From the NCBI GenBank assembly GCA_029194725.1, contig JARFXQ010000002.1:1-64000 (forward strand): 64,000 nucleotides of DNA, given 5' to 3'. The DNA comes from Nitrospira sp. (GTDB taxonomy: Bacteria > Nitrospirota > Nitrospiria > Nitrospirales > Nitrospiraceae). Positions 1-8,944 of this stretch are shown in pieces. The notes below the pieces were generated by a model that saw only the letters and a program-made list of their open reading frames with translations, did not search any database and was not told the origin of the DNA. Each line of letters begins with the position of its first letter. Positions within the stretch are counted from its first letter, which is position 1. Both the position numbers and the translations under genes were made by a program.

Positions 1-500
1 AGGTCTTCCACCGTCTTCAGATTCTCTCTCGCAAGCCATGCGTCTTGTTGCGCAAAGAGCAATTGGAAGAACGCCCCTTTTGTGTCGGCCATGATAGACA
101 CTCTTGTTTGATCGAGGCCGGCAAGCGCACCCCCTATGCCTGCGTCAGCGGCGCGTTGCCTGGCTGCGCGTTTGTCCAGCCACTCCAGCGGCTGCTGCAC
201 GGTAACTGTTCGTTCGATGATGGAGACCCCTGTGCTGGGGTCGCGAATCCACCCTGGGCCGGCGGAACCCATGATGGTGGGATTGAGAAAGGCGCCGGCC
301 GTGACACGTTGACTCTGGCTCTGTTCCAGGACTGCCTCCGCGCCCTTCATTTTGGGGTTGTGTTGAATCGCCAGTTGTATGACTTGACCCAGTGTGTATC
401 CGCTTGAACTCAGCTCTGCGGCATGGCCCGTTAGATAAGAGCAGGATATCGCCGCGCATGCGAACGCGGCGATGATCCCGCAACCGATTGCAGGTCTCAT
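1..500 (-). CDS. TolC/CzcC-family outer membrane efflux protein, N-terminal part
   Basis: The reading frame opens at the ATG at 498-500 on the minus strand and runs off the left edge, giving about 166 residues. An AGGGGG ribosome site lies just upstream. The start encodes a signal peptide ending near GHAAEL, followed by text typical of outer membrane factors of RND and metal efflux pumps: a first helix (YTLGQVIQLAIQHNP) and a strand region with the motif QPLEWLDKRAAR. Such proteins form the outer membrane channel of tripartite exporters. The next gene upstream on the same strand encodes a His-rich exported protein, which favours a metal efflux locus (inference). The pump subunits would lie outside the window. 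A lipoprotein signal at the AISC tract is possible but weak. Confidence 0.8.
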   Translation of the reverse strand, partial: MRPAIGCGIIAAFACAAISCSYLTGHAAELSSSGYTLGQVIQLAIQHNPKMKGAEAVLEQSQSQRVTAGAFLNPTIMGSAGPGWIRDPSTGVSIIERTVTVQQPLEWLDKRAARQRAADAGIGGALAGLDQTRVSIMADTKGAFFQLLFAQQDAWLARENLKTVED

Positions 501-598
501 GTGTCCCCCTCTGTCGGCGCCAAAACGACTCGACTCCATAAGGAGACGAGCACCAGGCGTCGCTCACATGAATCGAAACGCCAGTAGATGTGAGACGA

Positions 599-1069
599 TC
601 AAACGGAGGGGGGTGCCCGGGACGTAACGCTGGTCGCGAGGAAACGGTCTGTCAATGATGGGCCAGGTTGCAACCTCCATGCAACAGGAGGCCTCGCAGA
701 TTCATTCGCATAGAAAGACCGTGCGGCCAGATCCAAGACGGTGCCTTTGCCGACTTGCGGTTCGGCAGAAGAGGCAAGAATCAAATCGATTTCGAGGTGC
801 TCCGCTCCATGGAACGGTTGCGTAACCAGATGAAGGGGGCAGCTGGATTCCTTGGCTGCCACAGAGGCATGATCGTAGTTCGCGAACTCGCAGCTCAGGT
901 CCGGTGAAAAAACCGTATGGACCGTGCCTCCATGGACATGACCGGCTTCGCCATGGCGATGGTCGGCCTCGGGATGGATATGCACCAATGGTGCGGCAAG
1001 CATCCATAAGGCCGTCCAAGTAAGGACTGCCACGCGAGACCAACCCAGATTCTCTCTTGTCAATCGCAT
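599..1069 (-). CDS. Histidine-rich exported/membrane protein, possible metal-binding companion of an efflux system
   Basis: The frame extends to a GTG at 1111, but the ATG at 1069 places a hydrophobic segment (VAVLTWTALWMLAAPLVH) directly after a short basic start, as in a signal peptide or anchor, so I prefer it (156 aa). The next 30 residues hold a dense His/Glu/Asp cluster (HIHPEADHRHGEAGHVHGG) that looks like a metal-binding loop. The rest has no domain I recognise. It lies 98 bp ahead of the TolC/CzcC-like gene on the same strand and is probably co-transcribed. A role in periplasmic metal handling is inferred from composition and context only. Confidence 0.55.
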   Translation of the reverse strand: MRLTRENLGWSRVAVLTWTALWMLAAPLVHIHPEADHRHGEAGHVHGGTVHTVFSPDLSCEFANYDHASVAAKESSCPLHLVTQPFHGAEHLEIDLILASSAEPQVGKGTVLDLAARSFYANESARPPVAWRLQPGPSLTDRFLATSVTSRAPPSV

Positions 1070-1250
1070 GAGGACAGCGTAGCACAGTCCCGTAATTGCA
1101 TCAATTACCACTACTGTTTATGGCGTAACCAGTCTATCCGTAAATCAGAAACGGCATTGACACAGGTACAAAAAGTGACCTGCGGGCACAGCGGGATACA
1201 TGAACCATGGTCATGCGAAGCTTGTCAAGATTGAGAGAGGCAGCGGCCAG

Positions 1251-1751
1251 CTACAATCGTGCCTGAATCTCATCGGCAACTTGCGTGACAGTCTTTCCAT
1301 CGGTCTCAATGACATAATCGGCAGCCGCTAGATACTTCGGTGTACGTTCACGAAGGACATCTTGAATCTCATCCAAGAAAGACTTGGCTCCCGTAAGGGA
1401 AGGGCGTTGTGAATCCTCACCGATACGCTCGGTAATCGTGCTCAGGGAGGCAGTCAGCCAGAACAGCCTTCCTGCTTCTTTTAACACCTCGACATTTCGT
1501 GGCCGTAGAATTGCTCCCCCGCCCGTATCGACGACTAACCCGGTCCGACCGGCCAGTTCCTGGCAGACCTTGGCCTCGAGATCGCGGAAGTGCTCCCATC
1601 CATTCTTTTCAACGATTTCCGGAATGCTTTGACCGGCCAACTTCACAATCTCCGTGTCTGTCGACACCAGGATGCGACCAAGGCGAGCCGCCAGAAAGTT
1701 GCCGATGGTGCTCTTTCCGGTTCCACGATAGCCGATCAGCACCACATTCAT
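1251..1751 (-). CDS. aroK: Shikimate kinase
   Basis: ATP-dependent kinase that phosphorylates shikimate to shikimate 3-phosphate in the cytoplasm, the fifth step to chorismate. The 166-residue protein has the usual family length. It starts with a Walker A loop (GYRGTGKST, residues 7-15), followed by the shikimate-binding Asp in STDTEI, the FRDLEAKV helix and the conserved VDTGGGAILRPRN segment. The RPSL lid region also fits. Its start overlaps the end of aroE by 4 bp, so the two are translationally coupled. It is the last gene of trmI-SDR-aroE-aroK. Confidence 0.96.
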   Translation of the reverse strand: MNVVLIGYRGTGKSTIGNFLAARLGRILVSTDTEIVKLAGQSIPEIVEKNGWEHFRDLEAKVCQELAGRTGLVVDTGGGAILRPRNVEVLKEAGRLFWLTASLSTITERIGEDSQRPSLTGAKSFLDEIQDVLRERTPKYLAAADYVIETDGKTVTQVADEIQARL

Positions 1752-2602
1752 CGGAAATGAGACTCCAATACCGCACGCATCACATCAATAGGCGCAGGCT
1801 GATTCGCCCAGAACTCAAATTGAGTGACGGCCTGATTGAGAAACATCTCCAACCCTGAAATCGCCTTACATCCCGCACGCTTCGCATCTTTGAGCAATCT
1901 GGTTTCGCGTGGATTGTAGACGATATCCATGACGGAAAGGTCGGCGTGAAGGAGCGAAGCAGGAATGCAGGTCGTATCGGCGTTCGGAGACATGCCGACC
2001 GGGGTGCAATGAATCAGCAGCTGTGCGTCGGGGATAACCCGGCGAAGAGTGGTTTCATCAAGATGAAAGTCTTCAACCGTCAATGTCGCCTGGGTACGAA
2101 TATCCTGAGCTAAACTGGTCCGTTCGGAATCGTCAACTCCCAACAACGTCAACTTGTCCGCATTGGATTCGACCGCCAATGCGAAGGCGATCGCTCGAGC
2201 GGCACCTCCAGAACCAAGGACGACGATGCGTCGGCCCTTGAGCTCGGCTCCACCCTCTCTCAACGCTCTCAGAGCGCCTGTTGCATCCGTGTTGTATCCG
2301 GTGAGCTTGCCCTTTTCAGCAACGATGGTGTTGATCGCACCGATCCGTTGAGCCGTCATCTCCACATGATCAAGAAAGGGTATGACGGCTACCTTGTGGG
2401 GAATCGTCACGCTCGCCCCGCGAAAGTTTCCCAGTGCGCGGAGGCCTTTGACGGCATCACCGATCGTTTCCACTTGCCAGGCGAGATAGACAAAGTTGAG
2501 CCCTAATTTGCGGAACGCGGCGTTGTGGATGGCGGGCGAGAGTGAATGACCAACCGGATTGCCGATCACCCCGCAAAACTGTGTCTGAGCATCAATGTCC
2601 AT
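1748..2602 (-). CDS. aroE: Shikimate dehydrogenase (NADP+)
   Basis: Reduces 3-dehydroshikimate to shikimate using NADPH. The 284-residue protein shows the substrate-binding start (GVIGNPVGHSLSPAIHNAAF), the catalytic Lys and Asp in VTIPHKV and NTDATGALRAL, and a glycine-rich nucleotide fold (VVLGSGGAARAIAFAL, about residues 128-143). The conserved CTPVGM and VYNPRETRLL segments follow. The catalytic residues I expect are present. It lies 45 bp after the SDR gene and overlaps aroK by 4 bp. Confidence 0.96.
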   Translation of the reverse strand: MDIDAQTQFCGVIGNPVGHSLSPAIHNAAFRKLGLNFVYLAWQVETIGDAVKGLRALGNFRGASVTIPHKVAVIPFLDHVEMTAQRIGAINTIVAEKGKLTGYNTDATGALRALREGGAELKGRRIVVLGSGGAARAIAFALAVESNADKLTLLGVDDSERTSLAQDIRTQATLTVEDFHLDETTLRRVIPDAQLLIHCTPVGMSPNADTTCIPASLLHADLSVMDIVYNPRETRLLKDAKRAGCKAISGLEMFLNQAVTQFEFWANQPAPIDVMRAVLESHFR

Positions 2603-2647
2603 TCTTTACCCAGAGTGGATGTTTTTACTATTCGTTGGCAGCTACCA

Positions 2648-3409
2648 TTACCCTTTATAAACGGTCATGCCCCCATCAATAGTGAAGGTCGCGCCAGTAA
2701 CCCAGGTGGCTTCATCGGAGGCCAGATATAGAACCATATTCGCCACTTCTTCCGGCGCCCCAGGACGAGGAATCGCATATTGCGCAAGAATGGGCTGAAG
2801 CATGGCTGGATTGGCCATCAGGGGAGCCGCCATAGGCGTATCAATCAGGCCTGGATTCACCACATTGCAACGAATTCCTTCCTTCGCATATTCGACCGCC
2901 AGGACACGCGTCAAAGCGTCAAGCGCACCTTTTGATGCCGTATACGCCGCTGAGCCGGAAAGACCTACTAAACTGGCAATTGACGAGATATTGATGATCG
3001 AACCTCGCCCTTGCCTCAGCATGTGGGGGATGACGGCTCGTGTGATGCGGAATACCCCGGTAACGTTGATGTCGAACATTTTCGCCCAGATCGCATCATC
3101 GGTTTCGTGAAGCCGCTTTCCAAATTCCCCGATTCCCGCATTGTTGACCAGAACGTCGATCCGCCCAAAACTATCGAGGGTTCGACCGACGATATCCTGC
3201 ACGTGGGTTTCATCCGTCACTGAACCAGCGATCCCGAGCACCTTTCCTTTGTTGAGTCGGATCACGCTGGCTACACGATCCAATTCCTGTTGCCGACGCC
3301 CCGTGATGACAACCGATGCTCCTTCCTCGACAAGACGTTTCGCGATCGCTTCACCGATCCCGGCATTGCCTCCCGTCACCACAGCTACCTTGCCTTCTAC
3401 CCTATTCAT
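2648..3409 (-). CDS. SDR-family oxidoreductase (classical short-chain dehydrogenase)
   Basis: A 253-residue classical short-chain dehydrogenase/reductase with the cofactor motif TGGNAGIG (residues 12-19), the NNAG motif, the catalytic Ser in the ISS tract and YTASK (catalytic Tyr and Lys). The C-terminal IDGGMTVYKG resembles FabG and glucose dehydrogenase-like members. The substrate cannot be told from sequence. The Arg in TGRRQQELD after the second strand suggests NADP(H) preference (inference). Its start overlaps the end of trmI by 4 bp (ATGA) and aroE follows, so it is in an operon with shikimate genes, but nothing ties it to that pathway. Confidence 0.9.
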   Translation of the reverse strand: MNRVEGKVAVVTGGNAGIGEAIAKRLVEEGASVVITGRRQQELDRVASVIRLNKGKVLGIAGSVTDETHVQDIVGRTLDSFGRIDVLVNNAGIGEFGKRLHETDDAIWAKMFDINVTGVFRITRAVIPHMLRQGRGSIINISSIASLVGLSGSAAYTASKGALDALTRVLAVEYAKEGIRCNVVNPGLIDTPMAAPLMANPAMLQPILAQYAIPRPGAPEEVANMVLYLASDEATWVTGATFTIDGGMTVYKG

Positions 3410-4290
3410 AGGTTCGGTCCCTCTTGTGTTTCATCCTGTGTGTCTTCCTGATCCCTATCAGCAGGAGCTCCTCCCTCAGGTATTGGTCCAAGGAGCCCTG
3501 GTTCGACCTTACGAGCCACCGTGATGAACCCACTATGAGCCACCATGCGATGATCGGGCCGCACGCTCCTACCCTGCACGGACCAGGTTCTCAGCAACGT
3601 CTCAAACGTTTCAATCATTCCAAACACAGTTGTGCGTTCGAGCGCCTCCACCGTTTGCATGACTTGCGGCACGGTGGGAACAAAGCTCAGATAGATCCCA
3701 CCGGATCGAAGGGCTTTCATAGCATGCGGTACGACCTGCCATGGTTCCGGCAAGTCAAGCACGACACGATCGAACGGCACCTGATCGTCCAATATGTCGA
3801 TGCCTTCATAGGCATTTTTCCTGAAACAGAGCAGATTCGTCGGATCCAGAGAACGGACAATGTTCTGCTTTGCCGTCTGTGCAAAATCTTCCCGGATCTC
3901 ATAGGTCACCACCAAGCCGCCCGGCCCCACTGCGCGCAATAGGGCCATGGTCAAGGCTCCTGAGCCGGTCCCGGCCTCGAAGACTCGAGCCCCCGGGTAG
4001 ATATCAGCCCACATGGGTATGATCGCAAGATCCTTAGGATACAGAACTTGAGCCCCTCGGGGCATCTTGAGCACATAGTCCCCGAAGGTCGGTCGGAGCG
4101 CCAACATCTTCTTGCCCCCGGACAGTGTGACGATGGATCCGTCGGGACGGCCGATCAGCGTATCGTGCGCGATTCTCTGCCCACTGAACTGATAGGTCTC
4201 CCCCGCTTTCAACGTGAGAGCATACTGTCGTCGTTTTTGATCGACAAGGTGGATGCGTTCGCCATTGAAAAAGCGAGACATGCCGCGCAT
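3406..4290 (-). CDS. trmI: tRNA (adenine-N1)-methyltransferase, TrmI family
   Basis: SAM-dependent methyltransferase expected to make m1A58 in the T-loop of tRNAs. The 294-residue protein has the N-terminal beta domain of the TrmI family (to about residue 90), a Rossmann fold with the SAM loop EAGTGSGALTMALLRAVGP, and the motif DLPEPWQVV, where DxPxPW is typical of this family. The last 30 residues are rich in Asp, Glu and Gln and are probably disordered. A second in-frame ATG at 4279-4281 is an alternative start, and neither has a strong ribosome site. First gene of the trmI-SDR-aroE-aroK operon. Confidence 0.9.
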   Translation of the reverse strand: MRGMSRFFNGERIHLVDQKRRQYALTLKAGETYQFSGQRIAHDTLIGRPDGSIVTLSGGKKMLALRPTFGDYVLKMPRGAQVLYPKDLAIIPMWADIYPGARVFEAGTGSGALTMALLRAVGPGGLVVTYEIREDFAQTAKQNIVRSLDPTNLLCFRKNAYEGIDILDDQVPFDRVVLDLPEPWQVVPHAMKALRSGGIYLSFVPTVPQVMQTVEALERTTVFGMIETFETLLRTWSVQGRSVRPDHRMVAHSGFITVARKVEPGLLGPIPEGGAPADRDQEDTQDETQEGPNL

Positions 4291-4416
4291 TCTAGGAGGT
4301 TCCGTTCATTGTTTGCAACCAAACGCCCTTCCTTGACAGGGTAGTAGAGGGACCGTAAGATCTTCTCATCATTGATAATTTTCATGATACCTTGTGACGA
4401 TCAGGAGAGGAGAACG

Positions 4417-5712
4417 ATGCTTGGCCGTGTCCTTTCAGCGGCGATTGCAGGACCGGGGTTGGCCTTCTGCTTGATTCTCTCAACCGATCCTGCGCTCGCC
4501 GAAGACATCGTCGTCGCAACCTATGAGGGGGTCATCAACCCTGTTGCGGCTGAATATCTTCACGACGCCCTTGCCTATGCTCAGACATCGAGCGCACAGG
4601 CTCTCATCTTAAAACTCGATACGCCCGGAGGATTGGACACCTCCATGCGTCTGATGATCAAAGATATTACCGGATCGGCCATTCCAGTGATTGTTTTCGT
4701 TTCTCCCTCAGGAGGCCGAGCTGCCTCAGCGGGAGTTTTCATCACCATGGCGGCCCATGTTGCCGCCATGGCACCAGGTACCAATATCGGTGCGGCACAT
4801 CCAGTCGCCATGGGCGGCGAGATGGACAACACGATGAAGGAGAAGGTAGAAAACGATGCGGTTGCCTACATCAAGAGCATCGCGGAACGGCATGGGCGGA
4901 ATGTATCATGGGCCGAGGATGCGGTTCGTAAGAGCCTTTCCGCGACAGAGCAAGAAGCCTTGAAGCTCAAAGTCATCGATATGATCGCCGAAGATATACC
5001 CACACTGTTGAAACGCCTGCATGGGAGAAAGATTGCCCTTCCTAATGGATCGATCACGTTCTCGAATGAGGCCGCAACTCTCCATGAATTCCCAATGGGA
5101 ACTCGGCTGGAATTGCTCAAAATCCTAAGCGACCCCAACATCGCCTACCTGTTGATGTCCATCGGAACCATCGGAATTATGGCCGAACTCTACAGCCCCG
5201 GCGCCATCCTGCCCGGTATCATCGGCGCCATCAGCTTGATCTTGGCTTTCTATTCCCTTCAGTCGCTCCCCGTGAACTATGCAGGCGCACTCCTTGTGAT
5301 ACTCGGCGCGGTTTTTCTCCTGCTCGAAATTTCAGTCACCAGCTATGGATTACTCGCCCTCGGTGGATTGGCTGCCATGACGTTGGGCGGTCTGTTTCTC
5401 ATCAAGAGCGACGCGCCTTTTCTACAAGTTTCCCTATCGTTTCTATTGCCGACGGTCATGACGATGGGCGGCCTGATTGGAATCATTGCGTGGACGGCCG
5501 TTAAGAGCACTCGTGGCAGGTCAGTCACTGGGGCTGAAGGGATGATTGGTTCGATCGGAATCGCCAGGACGGATCTCAACCCACGCGGTCAGATTACAGT
5601 CCAGGGGGAAATCTGGGAAGCGGTTAGCCAAACTCCGATCAGGCAAGGGGAGGCTGCGGAGGTAATGTCGGTCGAGGGACTGACCGTGAAGGTGGCCCCC
5701 ACTCATAGATAA
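4417..5712 (+). CDS. nfeD: NfeD-family membrane serine protease (ClpP-class with OB domain)
   Basis: The frame is open from 4372, but the ATG at 4417 follows the ribosome site GGAGAGGAG and begins a clean signal peptide ending after PALA, so I use it (431 aa). The N-terminal half is a ClpP/SppA-like protease domain with GGLDTSMRLM and the likely nucleophile Ser in GGRAASAGVFI. Four or five membrane helices follow (about residues 235-365), then a C-terminal OB-fold NfeD domain. Long NfeD proteins cut hydrophobic regions of stomatin-type proteins in the best-studied archaeal example. A slipin gene follows after 24 bp, the typical arrangement. Confidence 0.93.
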   Translation: MLGRVLSAAIAGPGLAFCLILSTDPALAEDIVVATYEGVINPVAAEYLHDALAYAQTSSAQALILKLDTPGGLDTSMRLMIKDITGSAIPVIVFVSPSGGRAASAGVFITMAAHVAAMAPGTNIGAAHPVAMGGEMDNTMKEKVENDAVAYIKSIAERHGRNVSWAEDAVRKSLSATEQEALKLKVIDMIAEDIPTLLKRLHGRKIALPNGSITFSNEAATLHEFPMGTRLELLKILSDPNIAYLLMSIGTIGIMAELYSPGAILPGIIGAISLILAFYSLQSLPVNYAGALLVILGAVFLLLEISVTSYGLLALGGLAAMTLGGLFLIKSDAPFLQVSLSFLLPTVMTMGGLIGIIAWTAVKSTRGRSVTGAEGMIGSIGIARTDLNPRGQITVQGEIWEAVSQTPIRQGEAAEVMSVEGLTVKVAPTHR

Positions 5713-5736
5713 TCCGGCTGAAAACAAGGAGCCATT

Positions 5737-6483
5737 ATGTCATTGCTCATGCCGTTAGTCCTCCTGGGCCTCGTGCTCTATGCCAGTTTTAAGCGCGTCA
5801 TGGAATACGAACGGCTCGTGGTGTTTGTGCTCGGCAAGTTTCAAACCGTGAAAGGACCCGGCATTCGGTTGGTAGTCCCGGTCCTCCAGCAGATGGTGCG
5901 CGTCAATCTCCAAATCGTGACCATGGAAGTCCCCTCCCAAGATGTCATTACGCTGGACAATATTTCCGTGAAAGTGAACGCCGTCATCTTCCTCAGGGTG
6001 GTTGACCCTCAACGGGCGGTGCTGGCAGTCCAAGACTATCTGTATTCCACGTCGCAAGTCGCCCAAACCACCCTGCGCAGCGTGCTTGGCCAGAGTCAGC
6101 TCGACGACCTGTTATCGAAGCGCGATGACATCAACGCCGAACTCCAGCGCATTATCGATCAGCAGACCGAGCCATGGGGAGTCAAAGTCGCCGCCGTGGA
6201 AGTGAAGAACGTGGATATCCCTCAAGACATGCAACGCGCGATCGCCCGACAAGCTGAAGCTGAGCGGGAACGGCGGGCAAAAATCATTCATGCTGAGGGA
6301 GAATTCCAAGCGGCGCAGAAACTCGCTGAAGCCGCCGATGTCATCAGTCGAAACCCAGCAGCCCTTCAGCTCCGATATCTCCAGACACTCGTAGAAATCG
6401 CGGCTGAAAAGAATTCAACGACCATCTTCCCGATTCCGGTCGATACCATTGCCCCCTTCATTAAGGGATTACTACCCAAATAG
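5737..6483 (+). CDS. Slipin (stomatin/SPFH band-7 membrane protein)
   Basis: A 248-residue SPFH/band-7 protein. A single N-terminal hydrophobic segment ([16 protein letters not shown]) anchors it. The SPFH core follows ([30 protein letters not shown]) with the characteristic [11 protein letters not shown] motif, then a coiled-coil-prone stretch rich in Ala, Glu and Arg (about residues 165-205). Slipins assemble into membrane microdomain scaffolds. It lies 24 bp after nfeD on the same strand, so the two probably act together, with the NfeD protease processing the slipin (family knowledge). Confidence 0.95.
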   Translation: MSLLMPLVLLGLVLYASFKRVMEYERLVVFVLGKFQTVKGPGIRLVVPVLQQMVRVNLQIVTMEVPSQDVITLDNISVKVNAVIFLRVVDPQRAVLAVQDYLYSTSQVAQTTLRSVLGQSQLDDLLSKRDDINAELQRIIDQQTEPWGVKVAAVEVKNVDIPQDMQRAIARQAEAERERRAKIIHAEGEFQAAQKLAEAADVISRNPAALQLRYLQTLVEIAAEKNSTTIFPIPVDTIAPFIKGLLPK

Positions 6484-6749
6484 TGTGGCATTTACGTCCG
6501 ATCGATGATGCCGTTTCTACATAGATGCCGCATAAGTGTGACAGTTCGCCCTCTGCTTTCTCATTAGCTCACTCTAATCTTTGTACTTTTTCCAGCTGAT
6601 CACACCCATTTTTTCTCATCTTCAAGCCAGCATCCCTTTTGCTTCGTACCGGCGATAGAAGTCACGACTTGGCCGAATCTTTTCCGCTAAATGCGACTCT
6701 AACAAGGTAAGGGATAGGAGAACCTTCAACCAGAGCAACAGGTGACACG

Positions 6750-8006
6750 ATGAAGCAAGAACTGCGAGTCTCTGAGGAGATGGAGATACAGAAAACTTTC
6801 ATCCCGGATGTCGATGCCGATGACGCCAAGGCCAGCGGCATCCTGGGAATGATCGGCCGTGTTGAGGCTGAGGAATCCGGCTCGGATGAGAAGACCCAGC
6901 CGGTCATGCGTACAAGCCGCGGTGCCAGCCCGTTTCTTTTGGAGGCTTTATATTTCCGGTCGTTTGGCGAACGGGGTCTACTGACTCGAGAAGAAGAGAC
7001 CGCGATTGCCAAGCGGGTGGACCATGGGACCAGGCGCATTCGGACTGCTCTGCGTCAAGCCCTGCGAGCTTTGTTCAAATCCGACAGGGGGTCAGTTCCT
7101 GCAGCCAGCATGAACGTGCTCCAAACGGTCAGACGATTGAGCGGACTGTCCGCTACTGCGTTGGACAATGCCGAAAAGGCCTTACGCACCGTTCTTAATC
7201 CGCCGGACTCGGACCTCAAACCCTCGGCAACCACAGCAAAGACACTGAAAACGGTGCTCGATGAGATCCACGCCGCGAGAACGATCTTGGAGCAAGGCAA
7301 AGATGAGCTCGTGCGGTGCAATCTTCGTTTGGTGGTAGACGTTGCTAAACATTACACGGGACGAGGATTGACCCTGCTGGATCTCGTACAAGAAGGCAAC
7401 ATCGGCCTGATGAAAGCGGCCGAACGATATCAGTATCGAAAGGGGTTTAAATTCAGCACCTACGCCACGTGGTGGATCAGGCAAGGCATCACGCGGGCAC
7501 TTGCGGACCAGTCGCGAACGATTCGCATTCCGGTTCACCAAACCGAAGCCTCGCATCGAATTCTCCGCGTGATGCGGAGGCTTGGGCAACAGTTTGGGCG
7601 ACCCGCTCGCTTGGAAGAGATTGCTCATGTGCTGCGCATGAGACCGGAGCGGCTCCGCGAGACTGTCCTGGCCTTTCAGGAACCGGTGGCCTTGGAAACT
7701 CCGATCGGTGATGGAGATACGCAGTACGGAGACATGATTCCAGACCAGCAGGCAGTTCCACCCGACGCTCATGTCCATCGAAGCGAACTGACCGCGCAAC
7801 TGGATCGCATCTTAAGCACCCTCACGCCTCGCGAGCAAACCGTCATCAGACTTCGCTTCGGGATCGGCTACGATGAAGCCAGCACCTTGGAGCAAGTCGG
7901 CCAAAGCCTGTCCGTCACGCGCGAGCGTATCCGTCAGATTGAGGCAAAGGCACTCAAGAAGCTGAAGACTCCTCAGATCAAGGAGCTCTTCGCAGCCATC
8001 AAGTGA
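6750..8006 (+). CDS. RNA polymerase sigma factor, sigma-70 family (RpoD/RpoS-like)
   Basis: 418 residues. After an acidic N-terminal tail come region 1.2 (SPFLLEALYFRSFGERGLLT), a non-conserved spacer, regions 2.1-2.4 (NLRLVVDVAKHYTGRGLTLL, then YATWWIRQGITRALADQSRT), region 3 (RIPVHQTEASHRI onward) and region 4 with the helix-turn-helix TLEQVGQSLSVTRERIRQIE. The domain set matches group 1/2 sigma factors, but the protein is shorter than most housekeeping RpoD and lacks a long region 1.1, so an RpoS-like or second RpoD-like factor is as likely as the main one. The ribosome site is AGGTGA. A strong hairpin follows 17 bp after the stop. Confidence 0.9.
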   Translation: MKQELRVSEEMEIQKTFIPDVDADDAKASGILGMIGRVEAEESGSDEKTQPVMRTSRGASPFLLEALYFRSFGERGLLTREEETAIAKRVDHGTRRIRTALRQALRALFKSDRGSVPAASMNVLQTVRRLSGLSATALDNAEKALRTVLNPPDSDLKPSATTAKTLKTVLDEIHAARTILEQGKDELVRCNLRLVVDVAKHYTGRGLTLLDLVQEGNIGLMKAAERYQYRKGFKFSTYATWWIRQGITRALADQSRTIRIPVHQTEASHRILRVMRRLGQQFGRPARLEEIAHVLRMRPERLRETVLAFQEPVALETPIGDGDTQYGDMIPDQQAVPPDAHVHRSELTAQLDRILSTLTPREQTVIRLRFGIGYDEASTLEQVGQSLSVTRERIRQIEAKALKKLKTPQIKELFAAIK

Positions 8007-8022
8007 CTTCTTGCTTCACGGG

Positions 8023-8051
8023 TTGCGAAGGTAGCCTTGCTATCTTCGCAA
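8023..8051 (+). terminator. Hairpin terminator after the sigma-factor gene
   Basis: A 13-bp stem (TTGCGAAGGTAGC pairing with GCTATCTTCGCAA, one G-U pair) around a 3-nt loop starts 17 nt after the sigma-factor stop. A short T-containing tract follows, so it may be only partly intrinsic. It is the only strong hairpin in the 190-bp gap before lipB. Confidence 0.6.
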
Positions 8052-8197
8052 TCCAACTTTCCTCTGCCTGGTGGGTTGTGCAACAATATTCTTGCCATGT
8101 GGAGCCTTCCCTCCATTGCCATAAGTACCAGAACTGACCACAGGGGGGCGTTCTGCCATCCTCACGAATGGGTTTGTCCTTTTAGGCATGTCATCCC

Positions 8198-8908
8198 ATG
8201 ATCGACGCGAATACCTTGATGCCTCCGCGTGCGAATCCTGTCCACATTCATGCCGGAGCCGTTCGGGTGTTCCCAGAACCGGTTCCTTATCTCCTTGCGT
8301 GGGAAATGCAGTGTCGCTTGCACGAGGAGCGCCTCCTCGATCTCCAACCGGATACTGTTCTGATTCTTGAACACCCACCCGTCTATACGCTCGGACGCAG
8401 GACGAGGCTGTCGCATTGGGGAGGCAGTGAATCCGCATTATGCGTGGATGGCGCCGAAATGCACCAGGTCAACCGTGGAGGATCCGTGACTTTTCACGGC
8501 CCAGGACAGATTGTCCTCTACCCCATTCTCGAGCTCAATCGGTATGCTTCTGGGCCTAGACAATTGGTCTGGTTACTGGAAGAAGTGATCATTCGATTGC
8601 TCAACCGTTGGAACATTTCCGGATCTCGTATCGTCGGCAAACCAGGTGTATGGATCATAGCACCCGAACCGCAGAAAATCGCTTTCCTCGGCGTACGAAT
8701 CGAGCGCGGGATCACCTTACATGGGGTTGCCCTCAACGTGGATCTGGACTTGTCGCCTTTCCGCCGGATTCGCCCATGCGGTTTGGCCGATTGCCAAGTG
8801 ACATCCATGGCAGCTGTGCGTCAAACGACAGTATCAGTCGACGCCGTCAAGCAGGAACTGGCACGGACCTTCGGGACGGTGTTTGGCCTCAGTTGGTCCA
8901 CTGCATGA
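8198..8908 (+). CDS. lipB: Lipoyl(octanoyl) transferase
   Basis: Transfers octanoate from acyl-carrier protein to lipoyl domains, the first step of lipoate assembly on 2-oxoacid dehydrogenases and GcvH. The 236-residue protein has the LipB signatures: EHPPVYTLGRR, the VNRGGSVTFHGPGQIVLYPI block that binds substrate, the catalytic Lys in KIAFLGVRIERGITLHGVALNV, and the late Cys in RPCGLADCQVTSM. The ATG at 8198 is chosen for its position; the ribosome site (AGG) is weak and distant. lipA is not adjacent. The gene lies 36 bp ahead of the glutamate dehydrogenase gene. Confidence 0.94.
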   Translation: MIDANTLMPPRANPVHIHAGAVRVFPEPVPYLLAWEMQCRLHEERLLDLQPDTVLILEHPPVYTLGRRTRLSHWGGSESALCVDGAEMHQVNRGGSVTFHGPGQIVLYPILELNRYASGPRQLVWLLEEVIIRLLNRWNISGSRIVGKPGVWIIAPEPQKIAFLGVRIERGITLHGVALNVDLDLSPFRRIRPCGLADCQVTSMAAVRQTTVSVDAVKQELARTFGTVFGLSWSTA

Positions 8909-8944
8909 CCCACCAATGTGCGAGGGTTTGCGTAGAGGAGTCCT

